Source of the DNA: Sepioteuthis lessoniana
Lineage: Eukaryota > Mollusca > Cephalopoda > Myopsida > Loliginidae
Direction of reading: 5' to 3'
Length of the DNA stretch: 64,000 bases
Assembly: GCA_963585895.1 (NCBI GenBank)
Contig: OY757904.1
Coordinates: 21,056,717 to 21,120,716, forward strand
Shown here: positions 11,612 through 22,195 of the stretch, piece after piece
Position numbering within the stretch: position 1 is the first letter of the stretch
Layout: each line of letters begins with the position of its first letter
The notes under the pieces: model-generated
The model's database searches: none
Told to the model about the DNA's origin: nothing
What the model saw: only the letters and a program-made list of their open reading frames with translations
Translations under genes and position numbers: made by a program

Positions 11612-12062
11612 TAAATATGAACAGCCCAGTCGACTGGGGCTGTAGAATATACCGACTGTAACTTTGCTGAGGTGTAAGACCCCATCCACTAACGAATGTC
11701 GTAGATATGACATTAAACCATCTGATAGTGAGGCTCCAGCCTTTGGGCTTTGGGGAATGCAGAGTACCCCTTCATTGTTATTTCTCCCGAGTCAACTCTG
11801 ACCCGGATTCATAGCACCTGATAGAGTCGTATCTATGGGTTAAATAGAACTCTTTGTCATTTAAAATGTGAAAAAATAAATGACTTACGTTAAATCGAAT
11901 TGTTGGAAATAGAACTGTTTGATTGTTTGTCTGTAAACAAATTACTGATGTGTAATTGAATTGTTAGTGATACATAGCAATACTTGGAAACGTTCGACTG
12001 TGTGCAAATAAAACTTTTAGTGTGGAATACTTGAAACCGTTTACCTGTATGCTAAATTGAAT
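11612..12062 (+). mobile_element. C element, forward, tail missing
   Basis: GC-richer domain at 11612-11845 (GACTGGGGCTGTAGAATATA to CTATGGGTTAAATAGAAC), then subrepeats to about 12062 including a longer variant with GCAATACTTGGAAACG. It meets the next copy head to tail-side in inverted orientation. Confidence 0.75.
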
Positions 12063-12985
12063 TAGTTTGGTTTAGTTTGGTGTGGTTTTATACTTTTTCA
12101 ACCACTGTAGGTCAATTAATGCAAAATCTTTTTTATACATATATTAAATATGATTTCTAAATACATTATGTAGATAACATTTTTAAACAAGCCTGCGTTC
12201 ATTTTTTCACACAGTTACAGTGTATCACAAAAGTGAGTACACCCCTCACATTTCTGCAGATATTTCGTGGGACAACACTGACAAAATGACACTTTGAGAA
12301 ATAAGGAAAAGTAGTCTCTGTGCAGCTTATATAACAGAGTTAATTTATTTTCCCCTCAAAATAACTCAAAATATAACCATTAGATATACTTAAAAATCTG
12401 CAGAAATGTGAGGTGTGTACTCACTTTTGTGATACACTGTATATAGTTTCACTTGATATCAAACAATTCAATTTAGCATAGACAGTACTTTGTTTATACA
12501 CAGTTAGTCATTTGTTTAAATACAGTTTTTGATTTACACACAGTTAAATGTAAAACAGTTCAATATCAAACAATTCGTTTTAGCATAAGTACAGTTTAAA
12601 TGTCAACAGCTCTATTTTTAACAATTCAGTTTAGCATGCCAACAAAGTTAAATGTTTCCAAGTACTACTATGTATCCTTAACAATTCAATTAAATATCAG
12701 TCATTTTGTTTACACACAGTTAAATGATCAGTTTTATTTCAAACAATTCAGTTTCGCCAAAGTACACAGTTTAGTTCTCTTTGACCCATAGATAGGATCC
12801 TATCAAGTGCTACCATTCTGGGTTAGAGTGGACCTAGGAGCGATGGAATGTAGGGGTACTCCACATTCTTCAAAGCTCCAGTATTACTGGAGCCTCATCA
12901 TCGGATTGTTTAGTGTCATATCCAGTAATCTCAGAGATGCAGTCGGTGTATTCTACAGCCCCAGCTGACTGGACCAAAAATTGAA
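12063..12985 (-). mobile_element. C element, reverse, long form with MITE insertion
   Basis: Starts with TTTGGTTTAGTTTGG and a diverged hairpin tail, continues with a long AT-rich array (12140-12770; CAATTCAGTTTAGCA words), and ends in the GC-richer domain (12780-12975). With the preceding copy it forms a large inverted pair centred near 12062. A 222-bp MITE sits in its array. Confidence 0.75.
12218..12439. mobile_element. Tc1-type MITE with TA target duplication
   Basis: A 222-bp element with about 45-bp terminal inverted repeats: CAGTGTATCACAAAAGTGAG at the left and CTCACTTTTGTGATACACTG at the right, flanked by TA at 12216-12217 and 12440-12441. The inner parts of the ends also match (CACATTTCTGCAGAT and ATCTGCAGAAATGTG). 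There is no coding sequence, so it must have moved with a transposase from elsewhere. From memory the ends look like a Tc1-like family common in fish genomes. Confidence 0.9.
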
Positions 12986-13289
12986 TTATTGGTATTACAT
13001 ATCAACACTTTGAACCAGTTTATTTTGTGCTTATGAGTACATTAATAGTGTGGAATAGAGTAATTAGTGTTAAATAGCAATACTTGAAACCACTTCAGTT
13101 TACAAACAAATGATTAATATGAAATGGAAATGTTGTTAGAACGCAGTAATAGAAGCCATTTACTTGAGTACAAACACCAGCAATACTTGTAAGCAAAGAA
13201 ATTAACTCTAACATATTTTAAAATAAATCACTTACAAATCACACATTTATATCCATAAATCTGTGCAAACAAATGATTAATAAGTAAAA
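12986..13289. repeat. Dispersed C-type subrepeats
   Basis: Loose copies of the subrepeat AGTGTTAAATAGCAATACTT plus GAAACCACTT and CAAACAAATGATTAATA, without a GC-richer domain or tail. The same unit recurs near 14.0, 20.0, 32.6, 36.7, 53.0 and 63.8 kb. Confidence 0.6.
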
Positions 13290-13530
13290 AGTTAAGTTGG
13301 TGACCTTAGTCGAGGGTGACTTTAAGGCTCCTTTTTCAATAGCTACTACACCAAGGTGTAGGAAAGGGCACTACTCTATTCCCTGGATTGCTCCACTTTA
13401 CTCTTGATCCCTACCTTATAATACTGAGTATTAAGCAAGGCAGCATTAAGTACCATTTTTTGACTCTTTGGAAGACTCGAATTGGGATTGAGCCCTGGTC
13501 TCCCGGACCATTGGCGAACACTCTACTCAT
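13290..13530 (-). mobile_element. SINE-F
   Basis: Minus-strand tRNA-derived SINE. The head lies at the right (13480-13525; GGGCTCAATCCCAATTCGAG includes a weakened B-box). The body carries the hairpin CTACACC-AA-GGTGTAG at about 13346, and the 3' end at the left is near AAAAGTTAAGTTGGTGACC. The usual TTAC repeat is degraded. Confidence 0.75.
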
Positions 13531-14080
13531 TGTTCCATTATGATTATGATTTATTATTGAGATAAGCGCAATGGCGGTCATTTGGAACTCGTCCCGTAAA
13601 AAATCCATCCTCTGAGCAGAAGACTTCAAATTAATGATTTTTTTTAAATTGTTATTATATCAGCTTCCTGGACATACAATCTTTTTTCTTCCTTTTTTTT
13701 TTTTTTTAGTTTCTTATCTCAATAATAAATCATTATTATATTAATGGGTTGCATCTATTTTGAAACAGTTTTCAATGATTTTGTCTCCAAATAAGTAGTG
13801 TTGCATAATATTTTTTTCCTCTCTTATCTAAAGCATTGGGATCGAGGATTAATAGTTGTTATAGAATACTATTTTCAAATCTGAAACAAAATAGAAATAT
13901 TTTTTACCTTAAAACTAAATTATTTTTTTAGAATAGTTACCTGTTGTAACAATTTCTTACTAAGAGTCATTATTAGCTACTTGAAAGCATATAACGGTGT
14001 GCATACAAATGACTATTACTAATAAACTACTTTAAACTATATAACTATTTCTATTAGATTGGAATACTTGAAACCATAAA
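13531..14080. other. AT-rich DNA with subrepeats
   Basis: T-rich sequence to about 13950, then loose C-type subrepeats (GAAAGCATATAACGGTGTGC; GGAATACTTGAAACC) to 14080. No gene. Confidence 0.5.
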
Positions 14081-14365
14081 CGCCCATGGCGTAACGGTTA
14101 CCGTCGCGGGAAATGGACTCGGCGAGACGAATTTAAATTCAAGACGAAGTTGATAGCATTTCACATAGCACTAATACCCTTAGGAAAGGTATGAATCCAA
14201 TTATTCTTCCTCCAGCAATTGGTTAATTGTTGAGCTGACTGGTTTCATTAGTCTTGGTTAGGCAACCAACCTAGGAGACAGAAAACTCGTAATTCAATTC
14301 TGTTTAAATCCCGCTTAAATGTCACCTTGTGTCCCATTCTGCCCGTGTGGAGGGGTGGGTAAATG
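14081..14365 (+). mobile_element. SINE-D, diverged
   Basis: Head CCCATGGCGTAACGGTTACC and core TAATACCCTTAGGAAAGGTA are clear; the B-box has changed to GAATTTAAATTCAAG. The stem-loop of the tail is partly lost. Ends near GTGTGGAGGGGTGGGTAAAT. Confidence 0.8.
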
Positions 14366-14407
14366 CATAAATCTGTGTGCAGATTATTTATATACGATAG
14401 TTGATTT

Positions 14408-14530
14408 GATTTGTTTAATGGCATATCAACCTTCATGGCTTATTGATACTAAAGCACTTAGAGTAGAAATGTAGGGGTACTATTTAACTCAAAGCTACGG
14501 AGGTACGAGAGTTCATACGTTTCCCAAAGA
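14408..14530 (-). mobile_element. SINE-B 3' part, reverse
   Basis: Hairpin tail (TTAATGGCATATCAACCTTC) followed by diverged core. No tRNA head. Confidence 0.55.
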
Positions 14531-14542
14531 TATCATTGTTTG

Positions 14543-15240
14543 TTTGTTTGTTTGTTTGTATGGCATATCGACCTTTGTAGGTGATTTAATATCAAATCTG
14601 TTTTTTATACAAATAAACCGTTCCATTTCAAACAATTTATTTCAACATAAAGTACAGAGTTTGATTGTCAAACACACTTCTATTTTAAGCTATTCAGTTA
14701 ATCAAACAGTTCTAGTTCAAACAATTCAGTTTAGTGTGAATAGTTTTTGTCCACACGCAGTTAAATATCAAAATAGTTCTAGTTCAAACAATTCAGTTTA
14801 GCGTAAGTACAGTTTCAATGTCAAAACCCGTTCTATTTCAAACGATTCAGCTTAGCATAAGTACGCATTTTAAATATCAAAACAGTTCTATTTCAAGTAA
14901 TTCAGTTTAACATATGTACGTATTTTAGTTCTATTTGACCCATAGTGCTACAACACCGGGTCAGAGTGGACCTGGGAGCGATGGCAATGAAGGGGTGCTC
15001 CGCGTTCCCCAAAGCTCCAGCATTACTGGAAACTTCCCATCAGATTGTTTAGTGTTATATAACAGGAAGCTCGTTGATGCAGGGCTCTTACCTCTCAGCA
15101 GAGAAGTAGTCGGTTTATTCAATAGGTCCAGCCGACTGGGTAACCAAGGGTATTATTCCAAAAGTGAACGCAATCCAGTAGCTCGACTGAAGTTTGAACT
15201 CGCTTACTATAGTAACTCAGTCCAGCATGTTGTCCAGTAT
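14543..15240 (-). mobile_element. C element, reverse, joined to SINE-B fragment
   Basis: Tail at 14556-14620 (ATGGCATATCGACCTTTGTA), about five subrepeats (CAATTCAGTTTAGCGTAAGT) to 14930, GC-richer domain 14940-15140. It runs straight into a reverse SINE-B head at 15141-15240 (CCAAGGGTATTATTCCAAAA, then GTTTGAACTCGC). Confidence 0.75.
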
Positions 15241-15764
15241 GTCACAAGCTTTCTTCACTTTGTATTTAATAGGAATACTTGATATCATATAACTGTCAAA
15301 AAAAACTCCTAGGAAACAGGGCTAAATCAATTGAAATGAGTTCTCGTCATAAAAAATCAAAACCCATCTCTTTTGTTGCCTTTTTAGAATTGTTGAAAAG
15401 AGATCAAGACAAGCCATATAAAAGCAGGGAGAGTTGAAGACTGTTTCCTGAAGTGTGGACAATGTTTTCATCGGTTTGTGACTTATCAAGAGCACTACGT
15501 TAAAGGAGACAAAGAATATTGATTTTAAATAATATATGATAAAGTACGAGAAAATTAACTGTTTGAAATGCATTACAGATATATGATTGGTTGAATGATT
15601 GATTGATTGATTTTTACGTCAACCTGTCTAGGGTCTGGTTTGCCAATAGGTTAGGGAATCGCATTTATTGTACGTTCATATTTACATATTTTGTGTCGTG
15701 GTTTTTAAGAGGTTTTTTTTCGCACGGTCCTATCGAATACGTATAATTTTTAAACAGATCTTTT
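15241..15764. other. Unassigned intergenic DNA
   Basis: No gene seen. At about 15590-15720 a diverged tail-like stretch (TTTTTACGTCAACCTGTCTA) suggests an old C/SINE relic. Confidence 0.4.
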
Positions 15765-15880
15765 CGAACTAAAGATGGAACTTTAATAGGTACAACCATT
15801 CCGGGTCAGGTTTGACCTGGGAGTAATGGCAATGAAGTTGTACTTCATGTTACCATATTGATGCAATTGTTAGAGTCATG
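15765..15880 (-). mobile_element. C element fragment, reverse
   Basis: ATAGGTACAACCATTCCGGG to CATGTTACC corresponds to the middle of the GC-richer domain; both ends are lost. Confidence 0.55.
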
Positions 15881-15965
15881 AAGCTAACGAACTACTCTGG
15901 ACTATGAAATTCTGAGCTCTCCTGATACTCTGCGAGAGCTACTTGCCAGATTTGCGAGAGACATA

Positions 15966-16834
15966 CGATAAGTTTCCAGATTTTTTGGGCATTTAAAATT
16001 GTCGTAGTCTCTTGAAAATTCACTATGTTATTGCTATACATCTTATGACATGACTGACTAATTTTTATGATTTCAGGTTCAAATGAACAACTACAGCAGC
16101 AATTGGAATACACCCTACTAAAACCTGATTGTCACAGCTGGTAAATTTTTAAAATGCAATCTGACACTTTAGAAGAACGATATGCAATAAAATTCTGTTT
16201 TAGAGTTGGAAAAATGCCACAGAAACGTATGGAATACTTCAGACTGCTTTTGGAGCATCTTGCATGAATCAAGCATCAGATTTTGATTGGCATAAGAGAT
16301 TCAAGGAAAGCTCGGAGTCTGTGAGGGATGATGAGAGGTGTTGGAGGAGTAAGGAAGTCAATACACCACAGTTGATTGGCCAAAGGGTTAGGGTTAGGGA
16401 TAACATGTTGAGGTTTTAAGGGAGTTCAGCAAGAGATTCCGTCGGAAGAGGCCAGCAATCTTCAAATCGGCTCAGTGGCATTTCCACCAGGACAATGCAC
16501 CAGTCCACAACTCCATCCTTGTCACAGACTATTTGACCAAGATGGGAATTAACACTGTCCCCACCCTCCGTATAGTCGATACCTTGCTCCTTGTGACTTT
16601 TGATTATTCCCTAATCTCAGAGGCTGTCGTTATGAGACACTTGAGGAGATGAAAAAGGCTGTGACGAAAGTCATTGACACACTCACACGAGAGGACTTCC
16701 ATGGGGTATTCCAGAAGTTGTTGAAACGGTACAAGTGCATTGCAGTCGGGGGAGATTACTTCGAAGTGGACTAGAGTTTCATGTGTGTACTATCAATAAA
16801 AGTGCCCTTTCGAAAAAAGTCTGGAAACTTATCG
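15966..16834 (+). mobile_element. Mariner-like element with both terminal repeats
   Basis: Terminal inverted repeats CGATAAGTTTCCAGA (left) and CTGGAAACTTATCG (right), extended by matching T/A runs, lie between TA dinucleotides at 15964-15965 and 16835-16836, the target duplication of this superfamily. At 869 bp it is shorter than an autonomous mariner (about 1.3 kb), so the interior is deleted. Confidence 0.9.
16154..16774 (+). pseudogene. Mariner transposase, internally deleted
   Basis: The N-terminal helix-turn-helix part is legible from 16154 (LEERYAIKFCFRVGKNATET, then WHKRFKES and SVRDDERCWRSKEV), and so is the C-terminal part (WHFHQDNAPVHNS with a catalytic Asp; KAVTKVIDTLTREDFHG; a GGDYFE ending before the stop at 16772). 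The segment between, which should hold the first catalytic Asp, is missing, and a frameshift or stop occurs near 16417 and 16520-16620. Animal genome annotations often label such copies SETMAR-like. No functional transposase can be made from it. Confidence 0.85.
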
Positions 16835-17110
16835 TATGCACCTCGTACCTCTAAGGCTTGTAATCCGGCTTCGAAATGCATAATTTTAGGCCTACCAGAT
16901 TATCGAGGTTCTTGCAAACCGATCAGAATTTCTTCAACTATCTGGTTTTTGCCCCTTCACCTTTCGCACAACAAATGTTTTTGGTTGCTTTGGTGGTTTT
17001 ACGGCTCACTTCGATCTCGTAAAGAATGTTCCTGAATTAGACTGCGTTGAACGTTCATTAAATCACACACACTGTGAAGTAATGCACAACGAGTCAATAT
17101 ACTAACAATT

Positions 17111-18621
17111 ACGATATATGGAGATTAATTAAAAAAAAAAGAAAAGAAAAGAATAAAATAAATTCAGAAGTTTAGCAGATCCCAGAAACCCTTGGTAGGA
17201 AGCGAAAAGCCTGAAAATCAGACTTACTGGCACCAGAAAGAAACCCGTTCTCATTTAGCAGTAACTACTGCGACTGGAAGGCACTACCTCTCTCCTGCTG
17301 CCGGTGGGAAAGACCACGTGTCTGTTTAGTAGCACGCTGGCTCACTCTCCCACCAGTAGAAGCCTTTGCTGAACATATCTACAAGATAACAAGACAGACC
17401 TTCGAACTCACAACTTTCCAAAAAAATACTCCCCTGTTAGTACTCGTCTCTGCCAACATACCTGACAAAAAATACTACAAGACATAACCACAGACTGTAA
17501 ATTCATCACCCACCAAAAAATTACTAATATATTTCAACACCTTGTTTGGGAAACACGACTGCGTCTATAAGTTCAGGAAAACATCTCTCGCCACAGAATA
17601 GCCGTTTTAAACCCTACAATAAAGTTAAAATTTAAAAGGTATCTTCGTTTCTTTTCTTCCTTCCTTCAGTTATTCTTTAGCAGCCTTCTACTGACAAAGA
17701 AGACGTCAACAAGTTAGATGGGGTAAGAAAAGAAAAAACAAGTGGAATCAGTTACAACAATCACTACCCACAACCTACGAAACTAAACAAATCAAATAAC
17801 CAACTAAATCTTCTATTCCCCATCGATACTAATAATCACTACAAGTACCTTCCCACGGTTTGAACTGCTTCAGATACGTAATTTGAGCGCCGTAAACTAG
17901 TATGAAACAAAATATTGCAAAAGTTTTGATTCACCCTGATAATTATTGCACCAAAAGATTTACGTATTCTCTGGTTGGAGGTTGGGATTTTCTTTTTTTA
18001 TGTAAGTCGTCGGTTGACTCCTGCTTGTAAACATAATTCAATAACAATATTGACCCCCGAAATATCGAAGATATTAGTATTGCCAGAATACATGAATTTC
18101 GAAGCATCGCTAGATCTAACGAATACGCTAAAGTTTATGAGCTGAAGATATAATGATAAATAAAAAAATGAATAAATTTGTGGTTGTAAACAAGAGACAA
18201 CAATGACAAACATGGGTAACACCGAGACAACAATTGGCACCCATTTTTGAAGAAGACCCAGGTGCAGCCTGAAGAGATTTTTCTTATTGATAAAAACATT
18301 GTCATTGCGTATTCTCTATTCATTTTAAGTTTGTTCAATGAATTGTTCGTGATTAGATCTTTGAGGAGAATACACTGTATCGAATTATATTGAAGCAATA
18401 TGAGAAAATAATGGTTGAGATGCTCGTGAAGAGAGAGAGAGAGGGGAGAGGAAAAGATAGACATTACGAGAAGAAGAGGAAAAAAGAGTGATAGTTTCAG
18501 AGAGAGTGGATTGAAGTTAAAGACAATAAGCGAATAATAAATGTACAATTGAGAAATAGAGAGAATTTGGAAGAGGAAAAATAAAAGTAGGGCAACAAAG
18601 TGAGCGGGACCGTAAGAAAGT
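17111..18621. other. Unassigned DNA with one mariner end
   Basis: No gene recognised. At about 17905-17938 the sequence AATATTGCAAAAGTTTTGAT followed by TCACCCT matches the terminal repeat of the mariner at 42.6 kb. A slightly GC-richer stretch at 17180-17420 is unassigned. Purine-rich sequence (AGAGAGAG, AAGAGGAAAAAAG) fills 18420-18600. Confidence 0.45.
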
Positions 18622-19075
18622 TATCATCATCATCATCTACAACAACAAATCCCGCTGACTGCTGGAAGTTCCTTGACTCTCGCAATCCCTCTCTATTATC
18701 TATCTCTCCAGGTAATTCTTCTAGACAGCATCTAGTGTCTGCACAAATCTAGTGTATGTAAGTTTTTCCTGTTCAGTTAATACTGGCGCGTCCATATTTA
18801 GAACTCCCTAATAGGTCGTCGTCTATGAGTTCGTCCTTACTAATCCAGCAGTGTCCTGCATGGTTTTGTCCGCCTTACTTGGATGGTTTGTGAGATGGGA
18901 TGTAGGTGGTCGTACAACTGCTGTTTTGTGAGGTGTTGGTTCCAGGATTTGTTCAAAACAGCACGTAGTGTACTTCCCATCTAGCTTTTTCTCTATGCGT
19001 TTCGTTAGCATCTATGTGGTGCATCCATACAACAGTCTTAACACAGGTACGTCTTGGAAGAAACCATGAATAAAT
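18622..19075 (-). pseudogene. LINE 3' end, decayed
   Basis: Minus-strand C-terminal LINE region homologous to that at 10.5 kb: the 3' tail is TCATCATCATCATC on the plus strand, and peptide relics such as LTKRIEKKLDGKYT are legible near 18.97 kb. Many frameshifts. Confidence 0.75.
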
Positions 19076-19096
19076 GGGCTGGAAAATTTTAAAACC

Positions 19097-19101
19097 ACAC
19101 A

Positions 19102-19155
<54 letters not shown>

Positions 19156-19262
19156 CCGAACAAAGAGAGATATTTAAATTGAGAGAGAGGGAGAAGAGAA
19201 AAAGATACTTAAAGAAATTGATAGAAAAGTAGGTTAAAAAGACCGAAAGAATATGATAGATC

Positions 19263-19324
<62 letters not shown>
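19097..19324. repeat. Microsatellite cluster (AC)n, (AT)n
   Basis: (AC)n(AT)n at 19097-19154 and an uninterrupted (AT)n of about 31 units at 19263-19324, separated by a purine-rich spacer. Confidence 0.95.
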
Positions 19325-19326
<2 letters not shown>

Positions 19327-19719
19327 CGAGAGAGTGGCGTATAAATGAAACACACACACGCACACAAATATATATATAAAGACGGTGATACAGAAAGAGC
19401 AGAAAATGCAAAAATAAAATGAAAGGGAAAGGTAGGAAATAAAATATGTTCTTGATAGATAGAGAGATAGATAGATATCGAGAAAGAGAGGTAGAACGTT
19501 TAAAAATAAGACAGAAAGAAATTTGGGCAAATTTTTATTTATTTATTTTCTTATTTTTTTTTAGCTATCTACTTCACCCAGCCTGGAGAACCGTCTGTCT
19601 TAGCCGTAATATCAATATGTTCACACAGTCAATCACGTATCTACGTTAAAAAACAAACTGACTTAAAATCGATTGCCGTTTCTTTTTATTTATAAGCCGC
19701 TAAAATATATTTCTATATC
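19325..19719. other. Intergenic DNA, nothing recognised
   Basis: Short GATA and AC runs; no gene or repeat family recognised. Confidence 0.45.
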
Positions 19720-20060
19720 TGCCCTCTCGGCAGGGTTGAGAATATGTTGACCATATCCCCAGCAGACAACACAAAAAAGATGGATCTTGGGTATGAAACT
19801 AAACTGCTCTTGATGGTGATACTCCACTTCTGGAGATCTCGGGAAATACACCTTCATTGTCATTACTCCTAGTTCCACTCTAAACCGGAGTAGTAGTACC
19901 TGTGAGGGTCTCATATACAAGTCTAAGAAATCCGTTTAGCAATTATTTATATTCGATAGGAATATTTGATGCCATATAACTATAAATTATTAATATTAAG
20001 ATTACTTACTTGTAGTTTACTAAGGGTTATTTTTAGTTACTTGAAATCATATAACCGTGT
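19720..20060 (+). mobile_element. C element fragment, forward, diverged
   Basis: Diverged GC-richer domain (CACCTTCATTGTCATTACTC; CGGAGTAGTAGTACCTG) at 19720-19920, then subrepeats with GGAATATTTGATGCCATATA. No tail. Confidence 0.6.
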
Positions 20061-20067
20061 GCAGATA

Positions 20068-20300
20068 AAAAAAAATGTAAAGTTGGTGACCTTCGTCGAG
20101 AGTGACCCTAAGGCTCCCTTTTCTATAGCTACTACAACAAGGTGTATGGGAGAGCGCTACTCCATTCCTTGGATTGCTCCACTTTACTCTTAATCCTTAC
20201 CTTATAATGCTGAGTGTTAAGCAAGGCGGCATCAAGTACCATTTTTGAGACTTTAGTATGAATCGACCTGGGATTGAACCGCGGTCGTCCGGACCATTAT
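20068..20300 (-). mobile_element. SINE-F
   Basis: From AAGTTGGTGACCTTCGTCGA at the 3' side to GGGATTGAACCGCGGTC, the B-box region, on the plus strand. The hairpin has mutated to CTACAACAAGGTGTAT. Confidence 0.8.
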
Positions 20301-20626
20301 TGAACTCTACTCATTAAGACAAATAGAAATAATCACTGGAAACTTTCTAATGATCAGTATTAGATAGGAATACTTGAAACTATACGACAGTGTACTAACT
20401 AATTATTTGTATTTGAAATACCTGATATAATATTACTGTGTGCAAAAATATCAAAAATATCAAACACCGACAATAAAAATACAAATGTCATTGTACGATG
20501 AACGTAATTCCCTAACCTCTGAGCATGAAATAAATCTAGAAAGGTTAAAAAGCAGGTATCACCCCAATTTTCGATGTACAATGGACATATATAAGATATA
20601 ATATTTGACTGGAATCCACTCGGGGA
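20301..20626. other. AT-rich DNA, nothing recognised
   Basis: A few C-type subrepeat words (GGAATACTTGAAACTATACG) at 20320-20440; otherwise unassigned. Confidence 0.45.
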
Positions 20627-21345
20627 GTTGGTAGCAAATCTGTTGCGGTTTTCCCCAATTGTACTAATCCAGTTGGTGGGGTCCACTTCAGCCGGCCGTG
20701 GTATCAGCAGCACGGATCTGGTCGGATGTTGTCACGTCTCTGGATATAGTAGTCAGCCGAAGCTGCCTGGCGCGGGTGCCGTGAGGCCTAGCATTCCCGT
20801 CACGCGGCCAAGACTGACATTCCTCGTGCCTCAAAGGGCCGTACCCCTAGGCTCTAACCCTCCTCGGAGGGGCTAGGTTTATTGCCTAGCATCTGAGACG
20901 CCTCTTTTTAGGGGAATGCTGACGGGGCTCGAGGAATTTTTGTGAATGCCAGGCGAGTCTTGGCTACGGCCCTGCGCCCGGACCCACCTTTAAAAAAAGC
21001 CTTGTGCTACACTCGCCTGTATGGTGGGGCGTGTAACAAATACCGTTGGTAGCAAATCTGTAGCGGCTCTGCCCAATTGTACCAATCCAGTAGATGGCGA
21101 ACACTTTGGCCGGCCGTGGTATCAGCGGCACAGATCTGGTCAGGTGTGCCACGTCTCTGGGTACAGTGGTCAGCCGGGGTTGTCTGACGCGGGGATGCCG
21201 GAGAGGCTTAGTATTCGCCTCACGCAGCCAACACAGACATTTTTCGAGCCTTCGGGAGCTGTCCCCCAGGCTCTATCCCTCCTCGGAGAAGCTTGGTTTA
21301 TCGCCTGGTGCCTGAGGTGCCCTTTTGGGGGGAAATGTCTGCAAC
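20627..21345. repeat. GC-rich unit in tandem, period about 418 bp
   Basis: GTTGGTAGCAAATCTGT occurs at 20627 and again at 21045. Across each unit the order is the same: GGCCGGCCGTGGTATCAGC, GGTCAG/GGTCGG, CACGTCTCTGG, GTCAGCCG, a run near TGACATT/AGACATT, CCTCCTCGGAG, and GGTTTATTGCCT/GGTTTATCGCCT. The first unit carries an extra 3' segment up to the second; the second stops near 21345. The GC content stands far above the surroundings. No stable protein is common to both copies, and I do not recognise the family. Confidence 0.75.
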
Positions 21346-21600
21346 AATAATAATACTAGTAGAATTAACTTATATTAGAAGAATCAAATGCAAAAAAACA
21401 ACAAATTAAACGGGCAGGTAATAACCAACATTATACACAGACACATTAAACTCATTGAATAACAAAAACTCATTTTCAACCTGATCGTTAAAAATAACAC
21501 AACCCCCCAAAAAAAACTTTCCTAAATCAAATCAATGTAGTTTATAAATCTAAAAATCTAAAATAAATCAGAAAATAACATAGCTACTAATACCAACATT
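21346..21600. other. A-rich DNA, nothing recognised
   Basis: A-rich on the plus strand, no gene or repeat boundary seen. Confidence 0.4.
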
Positions 21601-22195
21601 GGCCATACTACAACTACCCTCTTTCGTCTCCTTACGTACCATCCCTCAGACATAAAGTAGTAAGTAAAGTTGGCGACCGTAGTCAAGGGTGACCTGAAGG
21701 CTCCCTTTTCAACAGCTACAACACCGAGGTGAAGTGGAGGACGCTACCCCTTTCCCTGGATTGCTCCAGTTTACTCTTGATACGTACCTTATATTGCTGA
21801 GGAGGTATCAAGTACCATTTTAAAGTCATTGGTATGACGCGAACTGGGATTGATCCCAGGTCTCCCGGACCATTGGCGAATACTCTCTCCACTGGGCCAA
21901 TCAGCTGGTTAAATCTCTCAGACATAAGCGCCATAAAACGGCATCTAATGACAAAGTATAACAAAGACGGTGACAAATTCAAATCCCTCGATATAAGAAA
22001 GATCCTCATTAATAATACAAAAATCACATATAAAAATAACAATAAAAATCGCTTACAAATCCTCGAAGCAATACCCATAGCTGTTGAAAAGGGAACCTTC
22101 AGGTCACCCTTGACTACGGTCGCCAACTTTACTTACTACTTTATGTCTGAGGGATGGTACGTAAGGAGACGAGAGAGGGTAGTTGTAGTATGGCC
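21601..22195. repeat. Inverted duplication, 117-bp arms
   Basis: 21601-21717 (GGCCATACTACAACTACCCT to CCCTTTTCAACAGCT) is almost perfectly complementary to 22079-22195, with about two mismatches in 117. The arms contain the 3' end of a SINE-F plus about 60 bases of flank (GTACCATCCCTCAGACATAA). The spacer of about 360 bases holds the rest of that SINE-F and Penelope-like sequence. Confidence 0.9.
21660..21903 (-). mobile_element. SINE-F within the inverted duplication
   Basis: TAAGTAAAGTTGGCGACCGT marks the 3' side; the B-box side is CTGGGATTGATCCCAGG and the A-box side CTCTCCACTGGGCCAA on the plus strand. Its 3' 60 bases are repeated in plus orientation at 22079-22138. Confidence 0.85.

Larger units (their letters stand above)
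15885..17110 (-). mobile_element. Older mariner remnant, split by a younger mariner
   Basis: The pieces 15885-15965 and 16835-17110 are collinear with the mariner remnant at 42.6-43.1 kb. GAGCTCTCCTGATACTCTGC matches GAGCTCTTCCGATACTCTCC there, and AAATGTTTTTGGTTGCTTTG matches AAATGTTTTTGGTTGCTTCT. Read on the minus strand they would encode the N-terminal helix-turn-helix part of a transposase. The younger element at 15966-16834 sits exactly between them. Confidence 0.75.

Noticed and set aside
16387..16403. GGGTTAGGGTTAGGG as a telomere-like insertion
   Set aside because: It lies in the mariner transposase frame and encodes QRVRVRV, which suits that part of the protein, so it is ordinary coding sequence.
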